NCBI RefSeq assembly: GCF_017874425.1
Contig: NZ_JAGGLL010000004.1
Coordinates: 1-64,000, forward strand
Direction of reading: 5' to 3'
Origin: Clostridium punense
GTDB lineage: Bacteria; Bacillota; Clostridia; Clostridiales; Clostridiaceae
DNA: 64,000 nucleotides
A program made the translations under genes and the position numbers. The number at the start of each line of letters is the position of its first letter. Positions within the stretch are counted from its first letter, which is position 1. Positions 42,881 through 50,920 of this stretch are shown piece by piece. Under the pieces are notes generated by a model. The model was not told the DNA's origin and did not search any database. It saw only the letters and a program-made list of their open reading frames with translations.

Positions 42881-43153
42881 GTGGAAAGAAAACTTATAAG
42901 TGGGAAAGTTTATAAGGAAATTGATTTTGAAGAAGTTCAGAGTAGCCATAATGATCAGGGGGATATATTTTACCATGTGTTTTATGGCAATGTAGATTGG
43001 AAAAGGGATGGAAATGAACAAAAAGCTATATGTGTTTTTATGAAATATAATGGCAAAGTGAATGTTATAACACCTGCTAATGTATTGCTTAAAGATATGT
43101 TTAAGGTTGAAGAGGCTATTGCTAGACTTAAAGCTAGAAATATAGTTCTATAA
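42881..43153 (+). CDS. Hypothetical protein, 90 residues
   Basis: Starts at GTG 42881 with ggagg five bases upstream. The product is soluble and mixed alpha/beta, with a central strand pair (IFYHVFYGNVDW, AICVFMKYNGKVNVITP) and a C-terminal helix rich in Ala/Lys/Arg (KVEEAIARLKARN). No signal, membrane helix or cysteine motif is present. No family was recognised. It lies 86 bp after the flavin reductase and is followed by its own terminator, so it may be the end of that transcript. Confidence 0.65.
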   Translation: MERKLISGKVYKEIDFEEVQSSHNDQGDIFYHVFYGNVDWKRDGNEQKAICVFMKYNGKVNVITPANVLLKDMFKVEEAIARLKARNIVL

Positions 43154-43208
43154 TACCCTTTAGCTAATCATGTAAATAGTGTTAAGAAAATAATAAAAGT
43201 CTAAGTAG

Positions 43209-43256
43209 CAAAGCTCTATGTAATCATTAGGAAAAGGTTATATAGAGTTTTGTTTT
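43209..43256 (+). terminator. Intrinsic terminator
   Basis: The arms CAAAGCTCTATGTAA and TTATATAGAGTTTTG pair with two G-T wobbles, then a T-rich tail. Confidence 0.75.
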
Positions 43257-43408
43257 GTTAATTTTACAGATTGGAAAAGGATTTCTTTTGAATAATTAAA
43301 TTCATGAAATTTGTAAGTTTTATTTACATAACAGCTTTTAATTAGGCTATGAATAATAAATAACTCACTGTCCTAAAATAGTATTATTAAGACTTTGAGA
43401 GGTGCCCT

Positions 43409-44371
43409 ATGAAAGTAAGATTAGGATATGTTGCAATAGCACTTAAACTACCAAAGGTTACATCATCAAGTAATGTAACTTACTCTTATTATAGTAAATT
43501 AAATAGTGAAGAAAAGAAATTAGCTAAACTAAAAACTGTTACTAGAACTAATTTGGATGATTTATACAAAATTTTAGAGTACAATGTGGAGAAACAAATA
43601 CATTTTTATCGAATTACTTCTGCCTTAGTGCCCCTGGCTACTCATCCAGAGGTGAGTGGTTGGAACTATAGAGAGGTTTTTAAAAAATACTTTCAAGTTT
43701 TAGGAAACTATATAAGAAATAACAACTTAAGAGTTGATACTCATCCAGATGAGTTTAATGTTATAAATAGTTCAAAGCCACAGGTAGTACAAAATACAAT
43801 TAGAAATCTTATGTTTCATTCTTATTTATTTAATGATATAGATTATCCGGAAGGAAAAATGGTTATTCATGTTGGCAGTGGGGAAGGTGGAAAGGAAAAA
43901 GCTCTAAACAGGTTTGTTGAAAACTTTAAAACCCTGCCAAATGACATTAAAAACAGATTAATTATTGAAAATGATGATAAAACTTTTACTGCTAAGGATA
44001 CTTTAGAACTTTGTCATAGGATACAAAGACCTATGGTATTGGATGTGCATCACCATAGCTGTAACAACCAAGGGGAAAATACAATTGATATGCTAAAAGG
44101 TGCTTTTCATACTTGGGATGAAGAAAAGCTTAATCCTAAGATTCATTATTCCACACCGCGAGATTTTCATAATGATAGAAAACATTCGGACTATATACAT
44201 GGAGAAGATTTTGTGAAGTTTATTGAAGAAGCTATAAATCTTAATAGGGATTTTGATGTTATGATAGAAGCAAAAATGAAGGATTTGGCATTATATAAAT
44301 TAGTTGAAGACATAAAGTACTTAAAGCCTAACTGGACATGGGAAGATAATTCTACCTTTATTGTGGAATAA
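43409..44371 (+). CDS. uvsE: UV damage endonuclease UvsE
   Basis: UvsE (UVDE) nicks DNA 5' of UV photoproducts and other distorting lesions, starting an alternative excision repair. The 320-residue TIM-barrel protein shows the family N terminus VRLGYVAIA, the strand IHFYRITSALVPLATHPE (about 61-78), and metal-site residues in RVDTHPDEF (about 107-115), MVIHVGSGEGGKE (about 150-162), IIENDD (about 184-189), VLDVHHHSCNN (about 209-219) and MIEAKMKD. Length is normal for the family. It is followed closely by fprA. Confidence 0.94.
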   Translation: MKVRLGYVAIALKLPKVTSSSNVTYSYYSKLNSEEKKLAKLKTVTRTNLDDLYKILEYNVEKQIHFYRITSALVPLATHPEVSGWNYREVFKKYFQVLGNYIRNNNLRVDTHPDEFNVINSSKPQVVQNTIRNLMFHSYLFNDIDYPEGKMVIHVGSGEGGKEKALNRFVENFKTLPNDIKNRLIIENDDKTFTAKDTLELCHRIQRPMVLDVHHHSCNNQGENTIDMLKGAFHTWDEEKLNPKIHYSTPRDFHNDRKHSDYIHGEDFVKFIEEAINLNRDFDVMIEAKMKDLALYKLVEDIKYLKPNWTWEDNSTFIVE

Positions 44372-44425
44372 TAATAAATTATGATATAATTTCTATTATA
44401 CTAAGCATTTTATAGGGGGTAAAGT

Positions 44426-45631
44426 ATGATAAATGCTGCGAACATAACCGATAATATATATTATATAGGAGTAAATGATAGAGAAACCTACTTGTTTGAA
44501 AACTTGTGGCCCTTAGATAAAGGTGTTTCTTATAATTCTTACTTAATTAATGATGAAAAGATTGCAATAATAGATACTGTTAAGAATACTAAAATTGGTG
44601 ATTTTATTGAGAAAATTCAAAGTCAAATTGGTGACAAAACTATTGATTATTTAATAATCAACCATATGGAGCCAGATCATTCTGGTGCAATAAAGGAAAT
44701 AACAGAAAAATATCCTAATATTACTATCGTAGGAAATAAAAAAACCTTTGACATTTTAGAAAGTTTTTATGGGAAAATGGAAAATTATCATGTAGTCGAT
44801 GATGGAGATATTTTAAACTTAGGAAGTCATCAGCTGAAGTTTTATTTAACACCAATGGTTCATTGGCCAGAGACTATGATGACCTATGAGATTAAAAATA
44901 AGGTTATTTTCACAGGTGATGCTTTTGGAGGTTTTGGAACTTTAGATGGGGGTATTTTTGATGATGAAGTAAACTTAGAGTTTTATACCGATGAAATAAG
45001 ACGTTATTACTCTAATATTGTAGGCAAATACGGTGCCATGGTGCAAAAGGCTTTAAAAAAGTTAAAAGATGAGACGGTTGATATTAAAGTGGTAGCACCA
45101 ACACATGGACCGGTATGGAGAAGTAATCCAGATACTATTATAAAGTACTATGATCTTTGGTCTAGGGGTGAGGCAGAAGAAGGTGTTGTTATTGTTTATG
45201 GTTCTATGTATGGCAACACTCAAAAAATGGCAGACCATATTGCTAGACAATTATCAACAAAGGGAATAAAAAATATTAGAATATATGATGCCTCTAAAAC
45301 TCATGTATCTTATATAATTAGTGATATTTGGAGATTTAAAGGGTTAATATTAGGTAGCTGTGCTTATAACACTGGGCTATTTCCATCAATGGAGACCGTA
45401 GTTCATAAAATTGAAAACTCTCAGCTAAAGAATAGGTACCTAGGTATATTTGGAACTTCAACCTGGAGTGGTGGCGGGGTTTCAAATTTAAGCCTATTTG
45501 CCCAAAAGATGAAGTGGCAACAAGTGGGACCTTCAGTTGAAGCTAAATCATCGCCAAAAGAAGAGAGTTTTAAAGCATGTGATGAAATAGCAAATGAAAT
45601 GGCTGAAAAACTTATTAGCGGAAGAGAATAA
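44426..45631 (+). CDS. fprA: A-type flavoprotein FprA (O2/NO reductase)
   Basis: FprA is a cytoplasmic diiron flavoprotein that reduces O2 to water (and NO to N2O), protecting anaerobes. The 401-residue protein has an N-terminal metallo-beta-lactamase domain with the diiron motif HMEPDHSGAI (H-x-E-x-D-H, about 81-90), MVHWPETMMTY (about 146-156) and the bridging Asp in FTGDAFGGFG. The C-terminal flavodoxin domain starts at VIVYGSMYGNTQKMADHIA (about 254-272). There is no fused rubredoxin, so an external donor is needed. It lies 54 bp after uvsE. Confidence 0.95.
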   Translation: MINAANITDNIYYIGVNDRETYLFENLWPLDKGVSYNSYLINDEKIAIIDTVKNTKIGDFIEKIQSQIGDKTIDYLIINHMEPDHSGAIKEITEKYPNITIVGNKKTFDILESFYGKMENYHVVDDGDILNLGSHQLKFYLTPMVHWPETMMTYEIKNKVIFTGDAFGGFGTLDGGIFDDEVNLEFYTDEIRRYYSNIVGKYGAMVQKALKKLKDETVDIKVVAPTHGPVWRSNPDTIIKYYDLWSRGEAEEGVVIVYGSMYGNTQKMADHIARQLSTKGIKNIRIYDASKTHVSYIISDIWRFKGLILGSCAYNTGLFPSMETVVHKIENSQLKNRYLGIFGTSTWSGGGVSNLSLFAQKMKWQQVGPSVEAKSSPKEESFKACDEIANEMAEKLISGRE

Positions 45632-45737
45632 CGCTAAAGTAGAATATAGGATTTATAAATACATTATACTACAGAACAAATAATAGGGCTTAATGAAATA
45701 TAAAACTATGGTAAATTTATAGCTGAAAAATATTGTT

Positions 45738-45766
45738 ACCCAAGGACAAATCCTTGGGTTTTGTTT
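45738..45766 (+). terminator. Intrinsic terminator after fprA
   Basis: ACCCAAGGA and TCCTTGGGT form a perfect 9-bp stem with a CAAA loop, then TTTGTTT. Confidence 0.9.
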
Positions 45767-45848
45767 CTTGTGAAAAGTTGTAAATAAAATAGATTTTTGT
45801 ACAATTCGTTAAATATATGCAAATATTAACCAATAATAAATACATTAT

Positions 45849-45887
45849 AATAATTAATATATAATAATATATATTATTATAATTATT
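45849..45887. repeat. AT-only palindrome of 39 bp
   Basis: AATAATTAATATATAATAAT is followed by its near-complement and consists entirely of A and T. It could be a cruciform-prone or DNA-unwinding site; no function is evident. Confidence 0.6.
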
Positions 45888-46179
45888 GAGATGTTATAAT
45901 AATTTTATAAATATCAAGCTATACAATTTGGTAGTGAAAATACGTTTTCTAGGAACTAAATAAGCTAAATTTTAAACTTTAAGGCTTCAACCTAGGCAGA
46001 ATATATAATTGTATAATAAATAATTTGAAGTATTATTTATACATTATAGGAAAGTTTTAAGCAACTTATATTAAAGAGAATGCAAGAAAGAATTAACTAT
46101 ATTTAAGAAGTGTCTTTATTGCATACTATATATTATTAAAATTATGGGAACAAATAGAGGGGGGATTAAGGATTATATT

Positions 46180-49100
46180 ATGATGTCTAAAAAAGTTATT
46201 AAAATAAAATTTGTTGGATTGCTTGTAACAACACTTATTATCTTTGTTTTCATAATCAAAGGTAGTATAAATATTGATAATACAAGTAAACCTGTACCAA
46301 AAGCAGAAAATGGAGTACTAGATTTACGGCAGTGGGATTTTCAAGAAGATGGAATGGTAAGATTAGATGGTCAGTGGGAATTTTACGAAAATCAAATTCT
46401 TTCACCAAAGGATTTTGAAAACAATATACAAAGCGATTTTAAATATGCCAGTATTCCCGGAGTTTTTCCTAATAAAGGGTATGGTACATATAGAGTAAAA
46501 CTTCTTTTCGATGATGAAGTAGATCTCTTTTCAGTTAAGATTGATTTTATCCAAAGTGCATATAAGCTTTTAGCTAATAATCATGAAGTAATGTTAGCTG
46601 GCAAAGTAGGAGAAAGCAAGGAAGAAATGGTACCAGAACTAGCTCCAAAGCTAGGTTTTTTCCATGTAGAAAATAGAGAGGTATATCTTACTTTGCAGGT
46701 AAGTAATTTCTATAATCAGTATGGATTTATAGATACTATACTGATGGGAAATTCCCAACAAATGAAGGCATATGGAGACAGAAAATTGGCCTTTGATTTA
46801 TTTCTTTTTGGATGTTCAGTAATAGCCGCAATATATAGTTTAGGAATATTTCATATAAGAAGAAAAGATAAAGCTTCTCTTTACTTTGCCTTAGTCTGTA
46901 TAATAGTAGCCGTTAGAACTGTTTTTGTTGGAGAGGGGTTTTTGATGTCCTTATTTCCTAACTTTGGATATGTAATTTCGGGGAAAATAAAAGTATGGAC
47001 TTTTTACATTTATATACCTTTTATAGTTTTATTCATTAACCATTGCTATGGCAACATACTGGAGGAGCGATTTGTTAAGTTATCAAACTGGTCAATTGGT
47101 ATATATACAGCAATTGTCCTACTTCTTCCTTATGGACTGTACTTGCAATACATAATTCCTTTTGAAATACTTGCAATTTTTATGCTTATTCATATAATGA
47201 TAAAAATTTCCCAATTGTATTTTCAAAAAGGACAAAGTGAATACATAGCTGTAGCAGGAGTTTTTGCCTTGTTTATAGCAAGAATAAACGATATCTTATA
47301 CGAGTACAGTATTATAATAACGGGGTCATTCGCTGCCTTGGGAATACTAGCTTTTATATTAGCAAATTATTTTGTCTTAGCAGAAAGACAAGGTATGGCA
47401 TTTTCAAAGGTTGAAGATACAAGCGAAAGTTTAAAAACCTTAAATAAACTTAAAGATGAATTCTTAGCAGTAACATCTCATGAGTTAAAAACTCCATTGA
47501 ATGGAATTATAGGATTATCGGAAACTCTAGTAAGTAGTCATGACACCAAGCTAAGTTCTAATGAAATTTATGACTTAAATTTAATTAATTCAAGTGCTAA
47601 AAGGCTATCCAACTTGGTTAATGATATGTTAATATTTTCGAGCTTGAAAAATAATGAAATTAAGTTAAATAAAAAGCCTGTGAATATTACAAAAGTTGTT
47701 GATATTGTTATTAAATTTTCAGAAGCTTATAGTAATAATAAAAATGTTTCTATATGGAACTTGTTAGATATGAATACACCCATGGTTTTTGGTGATGAAA
47801 GTAGGATACAACAAATTTTTCATAATCTAATAGGTAATGCAGTGAAATTTACTCATGAAGGACAAATAACCGTGGGATATAACAAACAAGGAAATTTCCT
47901 GCAAATATATGTAGAGGACACTGGAATTGGAATAGAAGAAGGGAAAATTGGTAAAATTTTTAACCTTTATGAGCAGGTAGAAGGTATTTCTGAAAAGTAT
48001 GGAGGCACTGGACTCGGACTATATATCACAAGAAAAATAGTAGAACTACACGGTGGGACTATTTTTGCAACTTCAAAAGTTGGTAAAGGAACTAAATTTG
48101 TTTTTACTCTTCCTCTATGTACACAAGACAGTATGGAGACTTGTGTAGATTGTAGCTCTATAGGGTATTTAGCTGAAGGAATAAATGAACACAAGATAAT
48201 TGAAAGAGATGACTACAGAGTGTCAAGGGTAGATGATTATAAGAGCAATGACCTAATATATCCTAACTCGTTGAAAAGCATGGAGGAACATAAAAGGAGT
48301 ATTAATGTTGGTGATTATAAAGAAAAGCATGAACTCAGCAGTGAGGCTACAAGAAAACATAAAATATTGATAGTTGATGATGAGTATGTAAATGTGAAGG
48401 TGTTAAAAAATCATTTTTCTTCAGACGATTATATGTTATTAGATGCTTTCAACGGAAAAGAAGCACTAAGAATCATTGAAGAACATAAGGACATAGATTT
48501 GGTAATCCTTGATATGATGATGCCAGACCTCCTTGGTTATGAGGTTTGTGAGATTATTAGAAAAAGCTATTCACTTTTTGAATTGCCAATTTTAATAATG
48601 ACGGCAGATAGTAGTTTAGACAACTTAATTCTATCTTTTAAAAGTGGTGCAAATGATTATTTGAAGAAACCTTTCAATAAGTATGAGCTTAATTCAAGAG
48701 TAAATACTTTACTAACATTAAAAGATTCTGTAACGAAAGCCTTGAGTTTGATAGATGAGATAACAATCGCTAACAAGCAAGTGGAAAACTTAAGTCTTAA
48801 TAATGAGAAAAATACCAAGCGAGTGGAGGAACTCATTGAATATGAAAATCTAAGAACAGAATTTTTTGCCAATATATCCCACGAGCTTAGAACACCACTA
48901 AATGTTATTTCTAGTACAATACAACTATTATTATCACTAGATAAGTCAAGAAATTTAGCGGATGAAAAAATTCAGTATTATTTCTCCATAATGAACCAGA
49001 ACTCTCTTAGATTGCTTAGATTAATTAATAATCTGATAGATACTACAAAAGTGGAAGGTGGATATTTAAATCTAAATTTGTGTAATGATGATATTGTCTA

Positions 49101-49641
49101 TACAATAGAAGAAATATCTCAATCTGTAGCCGAATATATAAAAACTCATGAAATAACACTTATCTTTGATACTGAAGTTGAAGAAAAAATAATGGCTTTT
49201 GATGAGGAAAAAATCGAAAGAATCATCCTGAATATTTTATCTAACTCAATAAAGTTTACTCCTAAGAATGGAACTATTTTTGTGAACATTTATGATAAGG
49301 AGGATTTTATTGAAATATCTATAAGAGATACTGGTATAGGGATCCCTAAGGATAAGCTAGATTTTATTTTTCAACGTTTTGCTCAAGTAGATAAATCAAT
49401 TACAAGGCAAAATGAAGGAAGTGGAATAGGTCTTGCTCTTGTAAAATCCTTAGTGGAAATGCATGGAGGTTGGATTTCTGCTAATAGTGAAATAAATAAA
49501 GGAAGTGAGTTTATTATAACTCTTCCAGTGAAAGTATTAAGTGAAGAAGAACAAAAAAATAATATAATAAGCAAAGAAGTAGCTAAGTCTAAGTATGAAG
49601 AGAGATTATACATTGAATTTTCTGATATATATACGAAGTAA
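46180..49641 (+). CDS. Hybrid sensor histidine kinase with two kinase cores (7TM-DISM, HK-REC-HK)
   Basis: A 1153-residue membrane sensor. TM1 (about 8-25) precedes a 7TMR-DISMED2-like extracellular carbohydrate-binding-type domain (about 40-190). Seven transmembrane helices follow (about 198-400). The first kinase core has the H box TSHELKTPL with His434, N box and G boxes (DTGIGIEEG, GTGLGLY). A receiver domain has Asp778 in VILDMMMPD and KKPF. The second kinase core has SHELRTPL with His901 and GSGIGLALV. The output is unknown, and no response regulator lies adjacent. ATG 46180 is preferred after taagga; a longer reading from 46144 lacks a ribosome site. Confidence 0.88.
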   Translation: MMSKKVIKIKFVGLLVTTLIIFVFIIKGSINIDNTSKPVPKAENGVLDLRQWDFQEDGMVRLDGQWEFYENQILSPKDFENNIQSDFKYASIPGVFPNKGYGTYRVKLLFDDEVDLFSVKIDFIQSAYKLLANNHEVMLAGKVGESKEEMVPELAPKLGFFHVENREVYLTLQVSNFYNQYGFIDTILMGNSQQMKAYGDRKLAFDLFLFGCSVIAAIYSLGIFHIRRKDKASLYFALVCIIVAVRTVFVGEGFLMSLFPNFGYVISGKIKVWTFYIYIPFIVLFINHCYGNILEERFVKLSNWSIGIYTAIVLLLPYGLYLQYIIPFEILAIFMLIHIMIKISQLYFQKGQSEYIAVAGVFALFIARINDILYEYSIIITGSFAALGILAFILANYFVLAERQGMAFSKVEDTSESLKTLNKLKDEFLAVTSHELKTPLNGIIGLSETLVSSHDTKLSSNEIYDLNLINSSAKRLSNLVNDMLIFSSLKNNEIKLNKKPVNITKVVDIVIKFSEAYSNNKNVSIWNLLDMNTPMVFGDESRIQQIFHNLIGNAVKFTHEGQITVGYNKQGNFLQIYVEDTGIGIEEGKIGKIFNLYEQVEGISEKYGGTGLGLYITRKIVELHGGTIFATSKVGKGTKFVFTLPLCTQDSMETCVDCSSIGYLAEGINEHKIIERDDYRVSRVDDYKSNDLIYPNSLKSMEEHKRSINVGDYKEKHELSSEATRKHKILIVDDEYVNVKVLKNHFSSDDYMLLDAFNGKEALRIIEEHKDIDLVILDMMMPDLLGYEVCEIIRKSYSLFELPILIMTADSSLDNLILSFKSGANDYLKKPFNKYELNSRVNTLLTLKDSVTKALSLIDEITIANKQVENLSLNNEKNTKRVEELIEYENLRTEFFANISHELRTPLNVISSTIQLLLSLDKSRNLADEKIQYYFSIMNQNSLRLLRLINNLIDTTKVEGGYLNLNLCNDDIVYTIEEISQSVAEYIKTHEITLIFDTEVEEKIMAFDEEKIERIILNILSNSIKFTPKNGTIFVNIYDKEDFIEISIRDTGIGIPKDKLDFIFQRFAQVDKSITRQNEGSGIGLALVKSLVEMHGGWISANSEINKGSEFIITLPVKVLSEEEQKNNIISKEVAKSKYEERLYIEFSDIYTK

Positions 49642-49839
49642 GTGATAAGATTTAACAACGATTAGGGAACTTTAACTCTTTGAGTTTCTTTAAGTGGCAG
49701 GTGATTAGCTTAGGTATTTGCAGTGATATAATAAAGTGCCTTTGTTTATCAAAATATGCTCCTAAAGTTTTTGAACAAAATTGATTTGTTCAAAATGAAT
49801 TTGTTTATTATTTAATACACTTACATATAATTTAAATGC

Positions 49840-49886
49840 AGCAAAGTAGGTATTTTTAATAAAATGCCTACTTTGTTCTATTTTAT
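49840..49886 (+). terminator. Intrinsic terminator
   Basis: GCAAAGTAGGTATTTT pairs with AAAATGCCTACTTTGT (one mismatch), then TTCTATTTT. Confidence 0.85.
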
Positions 49887-50405
49887 AAATTTGTATCAAA
49901 GCTGTAAGAAAAAATGTTATTTAACAACCACTTATCTTTAAAATGTGAATTAAATAAAAATAAACCTTTGAAGCAAGTCTTAGAGACTTGGGTATTCATT
50001 AATGTGTTGGTTTAAGAGTTTGTTTATTTATAATAGTGAACAAATAGTTAAAATTTAAGTAGGAATTTGATTTGTGTACTTGCAATTGTTAAAAAATTCG
50101 CAAGCAGTGGAAAAGTTTATAGATATATTTTTAACTAAACATATTTATAAATTTATATTCTAATATAGCTTGTAAAGATTGAAATATAACATACCTTGCG
50201 GAGTAGTAAATTTATTTAGTAAAACTACCTATAAAATTAAAATATTAATTCATTGCTTAGATGAAAATATCTTATTTCGGTTATTGAAGGAATAAATTGT
50301 TACTAAGTCAAAATTGTTAAGAAATAGGGAAGTGAAACTTGTTTATGAAAACTTGTGAATATTTTCACTATTGAATTATTCCAGGAGATGTTATAAGATT
50401 ATCAC

Positions 50406-50423
50406 ATGATAATAATTTAACAA
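50406..50423 (+). promoter_or_regulatory. Candidate Rex operator of the hyd operon
   Basis: ATGATAA-TAAT-TTAACAA matches the Rex pattern TTGWTAANNNNTTAWCAA at 13 of 14 fixed positions. It lies 20 bp before the hydC start, between the likely promoter and the ribosome site. Rex control of hydrogenases is known in anaerobic Firmicutes and Thermotogae. Confidence 0.6.
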
Positions 50424-50442
50424 TATACCAGGGGGGAAAACT

Positions 50443-50919
50443 ATGAATAAGACATTTGATTATAGTGCCTTAGACAGAATATTAGAGAATCATGAATATA
50501 AAGCTAGTAGTATAATTGCAATATTACAAGATACTCAAGAAGCATATAGATATTTACCAAAGGAAGTATTTGCATACCTTTCAGAAAAGCTTCACATTAG
50601 TAGAGCTAAGATTTATAGTGTAGCTACTTTTTATGAAAATTTTTCACTTGAACCAAGAGGTGAATATGTAATAAAGGTATGTGATGGAACAGCATGTCAC
50701 GTAAGAAAGTCAATTCCAATATTAGAGAAACTAAGAAAAGAGTTAAATCTTTCAGAAGAAAAGGTTACCACTGATGATCTAATGTTTACAGTGGAAACGG
50801 TTTCTTGTCTTGGTGCCTGTGGACTTGCTCCAGTTATAACAGTTAATGAAAAAGTTCATCCTGCTATGACTCCAGAAAAAGTTGCAGAACTTCTAAAAAC
50901 TCTAAAGGAGGTAAAATAA
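50443..50919 (+). CDS. hydC: Electron-bifurcating hydrogenase subunit HydC (NuoE-like)
   Basis: The gamma subunit of the NADH- and ferredoxin-dependent [FeFe]-hydrogenase. It is a 158-residue NuoE-like protein with an N-terminal helical part (LDRILENHEYKASSIIAILQDTQ) and a thioredoxin-like [2Fe-2S] domain whose ligands are in VCDGTACHV (about Cys82 and Cys87) and CLGACGLAP (about Cys123 and Cys127). It passes electrons within the complex near the HydB flavin. A strong ribosome site (ggggggaaaa) precedes the ATG. The stop is one base before the hydB start, so translation is coupled. Confidence 0.94.
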   Translation: MNKTFDYSALDRILENHEYKASSIIAILQDTQEAYRYLPKEVFAYLSEKLHISRAKIYSVATFYENFSLEPRGEYVIKVCDGTACHVRKSIPILEKLRKELNLSEEKVTTDDLMFTVETVSCLGACGLAPVITVNEKVHPAMTPEKVAELLKTLKEVK

Positions 50920-50920
50920 A

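Larger units (their letters stand above)
45632..46179 (+). other. Intergenic region with terminator and an AT palindrome
   Basis: The fprA terminator lies at 45738-45766. A 39-bp AT-only palindrome is at 45849-45887. The rest is AT-rich leader of the sensor kinase gene with no recognised motif. Confidence 0.55.
49642..50442 (+). promoter_or_regulatory. Long upstream region of the hydrogenase operon
   Basis: 801 bp without a gene. A terminator (49840-49886) ends the kinase transcript. The remaining 550 bp precede hydC and include GTGAAA…TTTTCAC (50331-50367), a possible promoter (TTGAAT 50371-50376; TATAAG 50392-50397; only 15 bp apart) and a Rex-like site (50406-50423). No coding frame or known riboswitch was recognised. 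Confidence 0.5.
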
